Origin: Sipunculus nudus
Taxonomy: Eukaryota > Annelida > Sipuncula > Golfingiida > Sipunculidae
Reading direction: 5' to 3'
Length of the DNA stretch: 64,000 bases
NCBI GenBank assembly: GCA_026874595.1
Contig: CM049317.1
Location: 39,336,401 to 39,400,400 of the forward strand
Under the pieces are notes generated by a model. That model was not told the origin of the DNA. It did not search any database and saw only the letters and a program-made list of their open reading frames with translations. The translations under genes and the position numbers were made by a program. Positions 1-11,344 of the stretch are shown one piece after another; within the stretch, counting starts at the first letter, position 1; the number at the start of each line of letters is the position of its first letter.

Positions 1-330
1 ATAAATGCCCTTTTCTCAGGAGTGATTTGCCATATTGGCCTTAATTGGTGCATACCCATATAGCGCCATCTGCAATCGTTTTCCTGTGACGTATATACCT
101 ACATGTTCTTTGGGTGAAATTGCTCATATCTAAGGTGTTTCAAGATAGTGGTCTGAAATTTGGCATGTCAATCCGTCTTGGAGAATTTTTTTGTAAACAA
201 GATATTTCTAATGACTTTTCACAAAATTCATGAAATTTTAGCACTCTGACAGTCATTTTGCTCATTGTTCAAAATTCCTTGAATTCAGCTGAGCATCATG
301 GCCCATGGGCCACTAGTTTTACAGTGATTT
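1..330 (+). repeat. Dispersed repeat, family A copy with palindromic end motif
   Basis: This stretch aligns by eye with the tandem units at 7830-8700 and with 22860-23045. Shared landmarks are 'atgcccttttctcaggagtg', 'gccatctgcaatcg', 'tttggcatgtcaatccgtct' and 'cttggaga'. It ends near a perfect 12-bp palindrome (GGCCCATGGGCC, 300-311) preceded by CAGCTGAGC; the same kind of end motif recurs at about 30760 and 42412. No coding potential is seen. The copy is cut by the window edge. Confidence 0.65.
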
Positions 331-1233
331 AAATCATGATTTCAATCATACAAGCCCTGATTTATACATTTTGGGATCATTCTCTGCCTTCTTCAGATTC
401 TATTTAAGGGCACCGTAAAAAGTGCAAAATGATTTATTTTTACCTAATGAAACGATCAGTCCGTAAAAGCTAAAGTTTCATCAGAGTTTGTAGAAGAAAA
501 TACAATCAATCTGCATGCTTATAAACAAGAAAGAGAGTTTGTCTGGGACTTAGTCTTTATTTCAGAAACTTTTTTCAGTTTAATAATATAAGTTCATCCA
601 GTTCCTAACGGGGTTGTTCATTATAGTTTCTGTTGAAGCATTCCATGTACCATGTGACCATTTTTTTATATGATTTTAGAACTAGACAAATGAAGACTGT
701 GTATCTGCCAAATCACTGAAGCTTGGACAGTCGTGGAATGTCTCTTAATGTTAGAGCAGAGATGCTGAAGTATGCCCAGACATTGCAATATTAGTGTTAA
801 AATAGGACTCGTGGTCTGTCTGTTAACATAATGCAAAGTTGTTGCCACAAGTCATATTCAGTTCACAAAAACATAAACAATAATAGGTGGTGCCATTTGT
901 ATTGTGAATGAGATACCAGTAATGGACATGCAAAGTTGCAGGTCAATATATCCTATCACTCCTGAGATATATATGTGTGATTTTCACCCAATATAGATCC
1001 ACAAAAAGAAGAAAGGTCAGAGATCACACCAAAATAATAAGACACCAGTTTACATGTGACCCAGCAGATAGGATGCCAGGTTTTGAAAAATTATATTAGC
1101 CAGTTCTAGTAGTTCTTCAAAAACAAAACGGGTGTTAGTGGTAGAACCTGCCTGTATAACTGCATCAGCATATACAGCTGATGTTACTAATTAGTTGTAC
1201 ATGACTTCCACTGTGTGATATGTTGTTTACAGT
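331..1233. other. AT-rich spacer without recognisable gene
   Basis: Only short, low-complexity reading frames occur here. I see no splice-bounded exon, RNA gene or satellite. The text around 960-1000 ('cactcctgagatatatatgtgtgattttcaccca') vaguely recalls family A wording, so part of the stretch may be decayed repeat. Confidence 0.4.
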
Positions 1234-1611
1234 TCAGAAAGGCATACATATAATACATTTCTTCTGGTCCAGGATGATAAATGTATCATGATTATCTGGG
1301 TCAGATATAGGAGGTTCCAATGTATAGTATGTACCAAGAAATAGATCCTGTTGGGCCTTGGGGAAATTAAATGCTTGCCTGAAGGTTAAACTGTATGGAG
1401 TCAAAGGGTTCTTGATCCTGTTATTGCTACAGTGTGAATCTAATAATGGAGCAAATGATGAGTTGAGCGGCCTGGAACCCTTATAATCAATGGAGGAGAC
1501 TAGATTGTTATAGTGGATTGTCTGTCCAGGCTGATTGAGTGTTGTTATTTCTTGACAACCACTCCTTCTCTGGTCCTTACATAGACAGGTCCTGTTGCAG
1601 CAGGGCTTCAT
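1234..1611 (-). CDS. Possible coding exon, unknown protein
   Basis: A 125-codon open frame on the minus strand has mixed, non-repetitive composition, unlike the satellite-derived frames elsewhere. The N-terminal part is Cys-rich (CCNRTCLCKDQRRSGC, residues 4-19) and the C-terminus reads KKCIICMPF before the stop. A plausible minus-strand splice acceptor, a pyrimidine-containing tract ending in CAACAG, lies just inside the frame, so the real exon could begin near 1590. An in-frame TGA precedes the first ATG, and there is no good Kozak context. I do not recognise the family. It may be a terminal exon, a fragment of a mobile-element protein, or chance; the absence of any neighbouring exon keeps confidence low. 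Confidence 0.2.
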   Translation of the reverse strand: MKPCCNRTCLCKDQRRSGCQEITTLNQPGQTIHYNNLVSSIDYKGSRPLNSSFAPLLDSHCSNNRIKNPLTPYSLTFRQAFNFPKAQQDLFLGTYYTLEPPISDPDNHDTFIILDQKKCIICMPF

Positions 1612-1741
1612 ACCTCATTTATCTGTAGATCATCCACAGATCAGGTCAGACATTCACCTGTCTCAACCAAGGAGAAACCTGTGCTTTTAGACCCAAGAGT
1701 TACCTTTTTCAAGAGTATATTTATTTAAATTCATCTGTTGT

Positions 1742-1990
1742 TCTTAGCTCAGCTGACTGTAAGTCATCTAAACTATAGTGATGCTCCTGTTTCCTTTGCT
1801 GTCTGTCTGTCAATCCTCATATTTGTCTCATAGACAGGCACTTTTTGACACAAATACAACTAAAACATTGGGTACCTACAGTTTGATGTACATACCAAAA
1901 CTGAGTACTGTGACTTACTCTCTTTTGAGAAATTAAGCAAAAAACTTTTTTTTTGCATTGAAAGCCTAAATATTCAAAATCTCCTTTTGG
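1742..1990 (+). repeat. Degenerate family B fragment
   Basis: It begins with the family B signature 'agctcagctgac' at 1746, followed by 'taagtcatct' and a 'gtctgtctgtc' run. It later carries 'ttttgagaaattaagcaaa' (1924-1942), which matches the middle of full copies at 28210 and 62765. The 35-bp satellite starts immediately after, so the copy is truncated. Confidence 0.6.
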
Positions 1991-1995
1991 ACTAC

Positions 1996-4745
1996 AAGTC
2001 AAGCCACTGAGGCAGGACTACATACACGTCACTGAGACAGTACTACAAGTCATTCTATACACATCACTCAGGCAGGGCTACAAGTCAGTCTATTCACATC
2101 ACTAAGGCAGGGCTACAAGTCAGTCTATACACATCACTAAGGCAGGGCTACAAGTCAGTCTATACACATCACTAAGGCAGGGCTACAAGTCAGTCTATAC
2201 ACATCACTAAGGCAGGCCTACAAGTCAGTCTATACACATCACTAAGGCAGGGCTACAAGTCAGTCTATACACATCACTAAGGCAGGCCTACAAGTCAGTC
2301 TTTACACATCACTAAGGCAGGCCTACAAGTCAGTATATACACATCACTAAGGCAGGACTACAAGTCAGTCTATACACATCACTAAGGCAGGACTACAAGT
2401 CAGTCTATACACATCACTAAGGCAGGGCTACAAGTCAGTCTATACACATCACTAAGGCAGGGCTACAAGTCAGTCTATACACATCACTAAGGCAGGGCTA
2501 CAAGTCAGTCTATACACATCACTAAGGCAGGCCTACAAGTCAGTCTATACACATCACTAAGGCAGGCCTACAAGTCAGTCTATACACATCACTAAGGCAG
2601 GACTACAAGTCATTCTATACACATCACTAAGGCAGGACTACAAGTCATTCTATACACATCACTAAGGCAGGGCTACAAGTCAGTCTATACACATCACTAA
2701 GGCAGGGCTACAAGTCAGTCTATACACATCACTAAGGCAGGGCTACAAGTCAGTCTATACACATCACTAAGGCAGGGCTACAAGTCAGTCTATACACATC
2801 ACCAAGGCAGGCCTACAAGTCAGTCTATACACATCACCAAGGCAGGGCTATAAGTCAGTCTATACACATCACTAAGGCAGGGCTACAAGTCAGTCTATAC
2901 ACATCACTAAGGCAGGGCTACAAGTCAGTCTATACACATCACTAAGGCAGGCCTACAAGTCAGTCTATACACATCACTAAGGCAGGGCTACAAGTCAGTC
3001 TATACACATCACTAAGGCAGGCCTACAAGTCATTCTATACACATCACTAAGGCAGGGCTACAAGTCATTCTATACACATCACTAAGGCAGGCCTACAAGT
3101 CATTCTATACACATCACTAAGGCAGGGCTACAAGTCGGTCTATACACATCACTAAGGCAGGGCTACAAGTCAGTCTATACACATCACTAAGGCAGGGCTA
3201 CAAGTCAGTCTATACACATCACTAAGGCAGGGCTACAAGTCAGTCTATACACATCACTAAGGCAGGGCTACAAGTCAGTCTATACACATCACTAAGGCAG
3301 GCCTACAAGTCAGTCTATACACATCACTAAGGCAGGGCTACAAGTCAGTCTATACACATCACTAAGGCAGGGCTACAAGTCAGTCTATACACATCACTAA
3401 GGCAGGGCTACAAGTCAGTCTATACACATCACTAAGGCAGGGCTACAAGTCAGTCTATACACATCACCAAGGCAGGGCTACAAGTCAGTCTATACACATC
3501 ACCAAGGCAGGCCTACAAGTCAGTCTATACACATCACCAAGGCAGGGCTATAAGTCAGTCTATACACATCACTAAGGCAGGGCTACAAGTCAGTCTATAC
3601 ACATCACCAAGGCAGGCCTACAAGTCAGTCTATACACATCACTAAGGCAGGCCTACAAGTCAGTCTATACACATCACTAAGGCAGGGCTACAAGTCAGTC
3701 TATACACATCACTAAGGCAGGCCTACAAGTCATTCTATACACATCACTAAGGCAGGCCTACAAGTCATTCTATACACATCACTAAGGCAGGGCTACAAGT
3801 CAGTCTATACACATCACTAAGGCAGGCCTACAAGTCAGTCTATACACATCACTAAGGCAGGGCTACAAGTCAGTCTATACACATCACTAAGGCAGGGCTA
3901 CAAGTCATTCTATACACATCACTAAGGCAGGGCTACAAGTCAGTCTATACACATCACTAAGGCAGGCCTACAAGTCAGTCTATACACATCACTAAGGCAG
4001 GCCTACAAGTCAGTCTATACACATCACTAAGGCAGGGCTACAAGTCAGTCTATACACATCACTAAGGCAGGGCTACAAGTCAGTCTATACACATCACTAA
4101 GGCAGGGCTACAAGTCAGTCTATACACATCACTTAGGCAGGGCTACAAGTCAGTCTATACACATCACTTAGGCAGGACTACAAGTCAGTCTATACACATC
4201 ACTAAGGCAGGGCTACAAGTCAGTCTATACACATCACTAAGGCAGGGCTACAAGTCAGTCTATACACATCACTAAGGCAGGGCTACAAGTCAGTCTATAC
4301 ACATCACTAAGGCAGGGCTACAAGTCAGTCTATACACATCACTAAGGAAGGGCTACAAGTCAGTCTACACATCACTAAGGCAGGGCTACAAGTCAGTCTA
4401 TACACATCACTAAGGCAGGGCTACAAGTCAGTCTATACACATCACTAAGGCAGGGCTACAAGTCAGTCTATACACATCACTAAGGCAGGGCTACAAGTCA
4501 GTCTATACACATCACTAAGGAAGGGCTACAAGTCAGTCTATACACATCACTAAGGCAGGGCTACAAGTCAGTCTATACACATCACTAAGGCAGGGCTACA
4601 AGTCAGTCTTTACACATCACTAAGGCAGGCCTACAAGTCATTCAATACACATCACTTAGGCAGGACCACAAGTCAGTCTATACACATCACTTAGGTAGGA
4701 CTACAAGTCAGTCTATACACAATTACACATCACTGAGGCAGGACT
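1996..4745 (+). repeat. 35-bp tandem satellite, about 78 copies
   Basis: A near-perfect 35-bp unit runs for about 2.75 kb; read 'ggcagggctacaagtcagtc' and then 'tatacacatcactaa'. Variants are ordered: ggcagGGct versus ggcagGCct versus ggcagGAct, cAGtc versus cATtc, acTaag versus acCaag. Units of the same variant cluster, which points to duplication of blocks of several units. One unit near 4366 has lost two bases ('gtctacacatc'), and the edges (1996-2060 and 4640-4745) are degenerate, as expected when arrays homogenise from the middle. No function is evident. Confidence 0.95.
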
Positions 4746-6389
4746 GAATGCTGATTGCATGGTATGTTCTGATAAATAATATGGATGACACATTCTTTTT
4801 TGGGGGTTAATTATGACTTACAAAGTCACCTGATCAGAAATAAATGTTTTCTAATAGTAAATAGTGAACAACACTAGGATGTTCAAGTGGATATTTGCAT
4901 GAATTCAGCCCTCTTGTATTTATTTGGTAGCTAGTAAATAGAGGATGTAAGGGTTAACATGCCTTGCTTTGACTTACTTAAATGGTATTTTTCTCTTTAT
5001 ACCATGCAGAGAAACAAGCAGACATAGCTGTAGCTTTAAATATGTATAACTTTATTAGCTGTGAACTTTATTAGCTGTGTACTTGGATGCCATGTGTGTG
5101 ACACAACTAGGTGTGTACATAATATGTGTCACAATAAATGTACCATGCATGTGGGTCCTGTACCTTCAAATAACCAATGCATGTGTTGAGTTTGCTTTGC
5201 TGGGTCTGTGTACATAGCAAGCCAGGACCCTCTGTGAAGGCAGGTAGAGAGGTTTTGTGAATGAACCTCCAATGGGGGGGGGGAGAGTGTCACGGGTGAC
5301 CAATTACATTCTTCCTGTGTATATCCATTCATATCCACAGGGCCACTGCCTCAGGCAGGCATCCACCGGTCTCCATGCACTGGCTCATAGGTATTTTACA
5401 GCATACACATGAAAAAAGTTGCAATTTCACACAGTGATTGCTCTTGAGGAAATTTCTTGTGTACAATTTTCACACTGTGGTGCACACATGAGCATTAACA
5501 GCTGTTAGGACCAAGATGTCTGTGACCAAGTTCTGTGTGCATGGATACCTATGGACTCGACCAGACCACAAGTGACAAGTGTATAATTACCGTGGTGATC
5601 CATAATGAACTGGCAGGTGAGTCACAGTACAAAACTGGCGTTAAAGCTTCATTTCTGTGATTATAATACAGGTCATTCCTGGAAATTAACACCACCTGCC
5701 ACTTGTCAGTTCATAGAATGTGTGAGTTTACCCAGGCTGTAGCTGGCCTTTTGACCATATATATATTTATGCTCACTGCACCGCATTCACAAATACAGAG
5801 TTATCAAGGCTTTAAGGATAATATATTGTCATTTATTATGACAATAAGACCATAGTCAAACCTTGTGTTGTTGACACCTCTCTCAGGTGGACAACTGGCT
5901 ATTATGGACATATTATTTAGTCCACTGAAATTTCTTTATATTTTATGTGTAAGCTGAACCTCTATAAGGCAGACACCACACTATTGCAGACTACTAGCTA
6001 GTAGTTGTTTTCAGTCAAAGCCCAAGCTTTCAGAGTAAATGAACATGAAAAATGCAGAAACTTCTTGTACACAGAAACCATGGGCTCCCGTGGCCTTATT
6101 AATTATGGACAAACAAAGGTGCAATTTAAAATGTGAATTCTAAATCAAGTTGTATTTTCAGAATTTAATTGTTTTGCAAATTTATATATTTTTTGCGATA
6201 AAATATATTAAATACATCTTGTTTGCATAATGTGAGGTTAGCTGATAAAATTATGGATAAATGATGATGCTTTTGTGAATCAACTTATATATTCAGATAT
6301 ATATGTTATTTTACAAATGTATTAAATATAAACTTGAAAAAAAAAATGGTTGTAATAAATAAAGTAGGATCTTATGCAAACATTTGTTC
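4746..6389. other. Spacer with no recognisable gene
   Basis: AT-rich DNA with only short frames. At 5855-5985 the text 'agtcaaaccttgtgttgttg' with 'gtggacaactggctattatg' and 'ctctataaggcagacacc' resembles the ends of a small inverted-repeat element also suggested at 22350-22440. A G-run lies at 5275-5283. Nothing else is supported. Confidence 0.4.
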
Positions 6390-7062
6390 ATTATTTTCCT
6401 GCCTCAGCTGAATGGGAAATAAATTAATCTCTCTGTCTATTTGTAAATATATACCGGGGTAATAATTATGAATTAACTCTTTTTCTGTAAGCATTGTTTA
6501 ATTAAGTTTCAAATCCTGTATGTATATATGCAGAGGTGTTGTAATTCCAACCATTTACGAGATATGGATAACAGGACGAAGCCTATTTAAAATGGGGTCA
6601 TGATCTTTACTAGGAGAGTGACCTTGACCTTGAAAAGCTCCATTTTGGGTGAAAATCACACAAATTTCTTAAATATCTCAAGAAATATTGGATAGATTGA
6701 TCCAAACTTTAAGTTGACCAAAGATCTTGGATAGTGTTGTCATGTACCGGAAACTAGTGGTGCCACCTATTATCCTTTTCTTGTTTTCATGCTGGTTTAT
6801 TACCCTCATCATTGCCACTTGACAGTACTGTGAGCATTATAAGTAAAACACTAATGGACAGATTTCTTTCATATTATGCATATACATAGGTATGGGTTAT
6901 GGGATGATGCATATGAAAATTGGGGTCATGACCTTTCCTATGAGAGTGACCTCGATCTTGAAAATTGTCATATATGGTGAAAATCACAAAATCATAAATA
7001 TCTCAATAAGGGATGCATGGATCAGTCCAAAAATCAAATTGACCAAAGATCTTGGATAGCTT
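6390..7062 (+). repeat. Dispersed repeat with two diverged tandem units
   Basis: Two copies of a roughly 330-bp unit lie at about 6590-6780 and 6920-7062. Both contain 'ggggtcatgacctt', 'gagagtgacct', 'gtgaaaatcaca' and 'gaccaaagatcttggatag'. A family A near-palindrome (ggtgccacct) is at 6760-6773. The second unit is interrupted at 7063 by the next element. Confidence 0.7.
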
Positions 7063-7739
7063 TACGCTCTTTACACAGGGCTTTACCTATAGGGCTACTA
7101 CCTATATCGTAAGGTGCTGTTTGTTATGACCTCGTATCCTGAATTGCAACACCAGAGGGGAGCACTATTTTTGTCCAATCAGATGAGACCTTGTGCTGGA
7201 AGACAAAGCCAAGCGAGGAATACACAGAGCCAATCATATTAATTTCTTTTTGAGTGACAGCTCATCCCCCAGCGTAACCATCTGAACAGGCCACAGGCGG
7301 CTCAGAGAGAATTGCCCCTGACGTGGTTTGCTTAGGGCCTTGGGCACATAGGAAGCTCGGCCGGTGAGCTGTAATTCAAACGAAACACAACATCAAAGGC
7401 TGCGTGCACACCTCGCTTGCTGGTTTCAGTTCTGCAGACAACAGATACATGGCTACGCTAACACAGTCATAATGTCATAATCGTATTAGTCGATGATGCG
7501 AGAATGCAGAGGGAGCAATTTAAATTCGACCGGAAACTCAATAAGCGGCGCTTGAAGCGCAGCAATGGGCGGAGCCAGGATGCCTGTCGAGTGTTTGTTT
7601 ATTGTCATCTGATTGGCTGCTTGTCACATCATACGAACCGCCATCTGGTGTCTAAATATATCATAAACGGTCAAAGCTGGCAGCGTGAAAAAAGGTTGCT
7701 TCTTTAGAAGCGCAAGATTTCCGCTGCCTCGGGAGCGTA
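7063..7739. mobile_element. 677-bp insertion with 9-bp direct repeats, MITE-like
   Basis: The segment is bounded by identical GGATAGCTT at 7054-7062 and 7740-7748, and its ends are TACGCTC and GAGCGTA, a 7-bp inverted repeat. It is more GC-rich than its surroundings and lacks the family A wording on either side, which is what an insertion into that repeat would give. No protein is visible. A 9-bp target duplication is the Mutator-type size, but the inverted ends are very short, so the superfamily is uncertain. Confidence 0.5.
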
Positions 7740-7748
7740 GGATAGCTT

Positions 7749-8700
7749 TGTCTTCTGAGGAAGTCAGGTGGCAACACCTTCTGTCCTTTTCTTGTTTTTG
7801 TGCCTTCTAAAACCCCATTTTTGCCATTTGACAGTACTGTGAGCATTATAAGTCAAAAACTATTGGACAGATTTGGCTGAAATTATGCTTGTCCATTGAT
7901 CTTGGATACCTCCATCCTGTATTCAAGACTGGTAGTGCCATCTGCAATCAATTTTGTGTGGCATCCATCCGTACATGTGCTTTGGGTGAAAATTGGAGTG
8001 GTTCAAGATATTGGTCCAAAATTTGGCATGTCAGTCCATCTTGTAGAGTTTTCTGGTCAACCAGACAGGTGGTGCCACCTACCTTACTATTTTCATAGTA
8101 TAAATTAATGCCCTTTTTTCAGGAATTATTTGCCAGTTTGGCCTGATATTGTGCATGTCCATAGATCTTGGATACCTACATCTTGTATTCAAGACTGGTA
8201 GTGCCATCTGAAATCATTTATGTGTGTCGTCCATCGGTTCATGTGCTTTTGGTGAAAATTTCATATATCTCGGTAGTGGTTTCAAGGTATTGGTCCGAAA
8301 TTTGGCATGTCCATCCATCTTGGAGAGTTTTCTGATCAACCAGACAGGTGATGCCTCCTACCTTTCCGTTTTCTAATATAAATTAATGCCCTTTTTTCAG
8401 GAATTATTTGCCAAATTGGCCTAAAATTATGCTTTTCCAAAGATCTTGGATACCTCCATCTCATATTTAAGAATGGTGGTGCCATCTGCAACAGTTTTCG
8501 TGTAGCATCCATCTGTACATTTGCTGTAGGTGAAAATTGCTCATATCTGAGGAATTGTATGATATGTTGGTCTGCAATTTGGCATGTACAACCATCTTGG
8601 AGAGTTTTCTCATTTACCAGACAGGTGGCACCACCTACCTTACCATTTTAATACTATAAATTATTCCCCATAGTTTTCTCAAGAGTTTTTCACCATATTG
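7749..8700 (+). repeat. Family A tandem units, about three copies of 280-290 bp
   Basis: Units start near 7830, 8115 and 8400. Each contains 'aattatttgcca'-like text, 'cttggatacct', 'catctgcaatca', 'ggtgaaaattgctcatatct', 'tttggcatgt', 'cttggagagttttct' and 'ccagacaggtggtgccacct'. The near-palindrome is at about 8068, 8345 and 8625, and a partial one (aggtggcaacacctt) at 7767. No coding frame survives across units. Confidence 0.8.
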
Positions 8701-9233
8701 GCCCCCATATTTGCAAACATATGTTGATTATTTTGCTGCCTCAGTCTGCAGAACGGGAGATAAAGTGATCAGCTTTGTTTGTCTACCTGTGTGTGTCAAT
8801 GTTTAGTGAACATGTGAGCTTACACGATGGTGTGGCATCATCCTTACATTTACCTATACTAACTCAAAAATAGCAGAAGCTAGCATCACTAATTTTTATG
8901 CAAAAAATCAGTCATAAAAAAAACTATCAGATTGAGCTTATTTTTTGGCTCTCTGCATTTTATAGGGAAAAAGCTAAAAAAACTATGAAAATCTTCATCT
9001 CCGAAACTGCCCATCCAAATTGTTTAATATTTCAGAAAAATAATTCCAGAAACAATCTCTCTTCAGTTTGTTTGAATGGTCCCAGTTTGGTGATTTTTGG
9101 CCAAGTTACAGGAAGCTGAACTTAGTCATTTGGCTAAAAAAAACATACTAAAATTATAATCTCTGAAATAGCTGGAGCTATCATCACCAATTTTTATGCA
9201 AATGTTGGTCACATGAGTCATATTTGAAATGGG
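8701..9233 (+). repeat. Family C dispersed repeat
   Basis: Family C text: 'ttgctgcctcagtctgcaga', 'gtgagcttac', 'actcaaaaatagcagaagct' and 'agcatcactaatttttatgc'. Paralogous copies lie at 23520-23860 and 45150-46070. The T-rich frame at 8898-9119 is a by-product of the repeat, not a gene. Confidence 0.7.
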
Positions 9234-9376
9234 TGTAGGACAAATCCCCCCTCCCCCCCCCCCCCCTGGAGACAAAAGCCCCTCTGGTAAAACGTCCCCT
9301 AGGACAAAAGCTCCCAGGTTAAAAGCCCCCAACCTTAATGATTAAGAGGATAAAAGCTCCCCCCCCCCCCCAAAAA

Positions 9377-9383
9377 AAAATAA

Positions 9384-9417
<34 letters not shown>

Positions 9418-9421
9418 ATAA
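9377..9421. repeat. (TA)n microsatellite
   Basis: Nearly uninterrupted TA dinucleotides with one ATTTA break, inside the inverted-repeat element. Confidence 0.85.
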
Positions 9422-9816
9422 TGATGTTTTATACAATTACTGGTTAAAATAGGTGGTGTCTGTATTTACTTAATCCAGAACCACCCAAAATTCAAAATTA
9501 TTGTAAATTTTATATTTTTGGTTTATTATACAAAAGACATCAACATGTACTTCATATACTTACATGAACTACACTAGCAAAGTTTTGAAATACAAATAAT
9601 CAGTTTCATGAAAATACAAATAATCAGTATTGGGATGAATTATTATTCATGATAATAATGACGTATGTATTGTTGATGCATGTTTACCAGTATATTGTTG
9701 ATTTCAAGTGACTTATTAATTATGTACATATACAATATTCCTTCTACTACACAGTGTTACTTCTGCAGTGGAGCAGGTTTCACTTATGTTAAATAAATTA
9801 ACAGAATTATAAATAT

Positions 9817-9926
9817 TTTTGTAGTCATACATTTATTTAAAAAATAATTTAAAATAATTAAAAGAAAACATTTTGTAGTCATACATTTATTTAAAAAATA
9901 ATTTAAAATAATTAAAAGAAAACATT
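9817..9926 (+). repeat. 54-bp perfect tandem duplication
   Basis: 'ttttgtagtcatacatttat' recurs exactly 54 bp apart, and the whole unit through 'aattaaaagaaaaca' is identical in both copies. This suggests a recent duplication within the element at 9234-10044. Confidence 0.85.
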
Positions 9927-10044
9927 TTTAGAGAATGGGGCTCTTGTCCTCTATCATTAAGGTAGGGGGGCTTTTAAGCATGGGTGCTTTTCACCGGAGG
10001 ATCTTATGTCCCGGGGGGGGGGGGGGTGGCTTTTATCTGTAGGA

Positions 10045-11108
10045 GCTAGCATCCCCAAATTTCATGCAAAAAAAAAAACAGTTGCATATCAAAAGTTGTG
10101 GGATTCAAGTTTTTTGGCATCAACTGCATCGACTTACATTTTACAGGGAAAAAGCTTTAAAACCTTTGACAGTCTTCCTATCAAATGCCAGAAATAAGGA
10201 CAATATTGTGTAATTTGCAGTAGTTATTGGCCCAAACATAATGCACTTTGTTAAAAATCAGGAAAGATATTTGCTCATTTAATATGATAATTGATCAAGC
10301 TAGAGGGCCCATTTCAAGCATGTAACTAAATTTTAATTTAGTTTTAATTGTATACCAGAAATTAGCTCCAAAATTTGTAAATATATTAAAGTTATCAGCA
10401 TAAAGGTAAAATCTATATCTTTAATTTTGCCTAACTTTGACTATGGCTCATTTTTTCCCTGTAAGTACATTTGATTTTATTTTCACATGATGGACAGATC
10501 AGTTTTTAAGCCTATATAATCTGAAATTTAATAGCAGTTGTTAAAAAAATTTGTATCTTATATAAGTTTTGGTAGACAAGTTTAAGTATTGTTTTTAGAA
10601 CAAACCTTGTTACACTTCCAGACTGTCCACCATGAACGCCACTGGTGTTGTTTTGTTTATATTTTGCATAACTATTCCTCCATATATTTCCTACATAAAT
10701 GCCAGAAATTAGGTCATTGTTGCATAATTTGCAGAAGTTAAGCTTTTATAATCTGAAATTTGAAAGTAGTTGAAACAAAAGAGCAGCTTTTATCCAAGTT
10801 TTAGAAGAGTGGGAATTTGATGCACATATTAGTGTCACTTAGTTGAAACACTGATACTTAGACAAATATTTGGTAATGAGAGGCTCCTGCATCTTAGTTC
10901 GGCAAACATATATTTCATGTTTGATTATCACCTCATGGCAGGGCCATTTCCTGTAAGCTTTCCAATGCTAATATTTTAAAAAAAATCAATAGAAATAAGT
11001 ATAATTTGCATTTTCTAAAACTTTACAAAACTCCTGTGAGTGCTGTGAGTGCAAAATTGAAATTATCAGCAGAAGAGAAAGACATTCGGATAATAATAGA
11101 TTCAAAAT
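10045..11108 (+). repeat. Family C/B interior fragments, no gene
   Basis: It starts with 'ggagctagcatccccaaatt' (family C). From about 10190 it carries family B interior text such as 'atgccagaaataagg', 'ggcccaaacataatgcactt', 'ttgactatggctca' and 'tttccctgtaagtac'. Similar text recurs at 10690-10830. No intact frame is present. Confidence 0.55.
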
Positions 11109-11333
11109 TATAGTTTTGAGCAGTACATGGCAAGCAAGATTAAAAGAGCCAACTCCATTCTTGGTCTGATCACAAGAACATTTGAGTATAAAGATTTTAA
11201 GTCAATGTTAACATTAAATAAGGCATAAGTCAGACCACACTAGGAATTTGCTAATCAGATATGGGCCTCAGATATATCTAGCCGCAAGCACATTGAGAAT
11301 GTGCAAAGATGAGCAACAAAAAATATTCCTGAA
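11109..11333 (+). pseudogene. Dead LINE reverse-transcriptase C-terminal fragment
   Basis: Conceptual translation in one frame gives the region following the RT palm of non-LTR retrotransposons: FEQYMASKIKRANSILGLI, then RTFEYKDFKSM, a VRPH segment, FANQIWAS and HIENVQR. In CR1/Jockey-like elements this block typically reads kAN..LGlI.R.F, then VRPhLEY, then E.VQRRAT. Three in-frame stops replace expected residues: one before VRPH, one where Leu of VRPHLE is expected, and one where the second Arg of VQRR is expected. Nothing upstream shows the catalytic YADD region, so this is a short 5'-truncated relic. The 37-bp satellite begins directly after it. Confidence 0.75.
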
Positions 11334-11344
11334 AATTGGAAAAT

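Larger units (their letters stand above)
9234..10044. mobile_element. Element of about 800 bp with poly-C/poly-G inverted ends
   Basis: The left arm (about 9241-9372) and right arm (about 9935-10037) are inverted repeats of each other: 'aaaagcccccaaccttaatg' on the left pairs with 'cattaaggtaggggggcttt' on the right, and outer C-runs face G-runs. The words 'gacaaaagcccc' and 'ggataaaagctcccc' repeat inside the arm. TGTAGGA occurs at both borders (9234-9240 and 10038-10044), a possible 7-bp target duplication. Flanks are family C. The interior is AT-rich and non-coding, so this is a non-autonomous element. Confidence 0.65.

Noticed and set aside
1996-4745. CRISPR-like array
   Set aside because: Units are contiguous with no unique spacers, and the context is a eukaryotic satellite.
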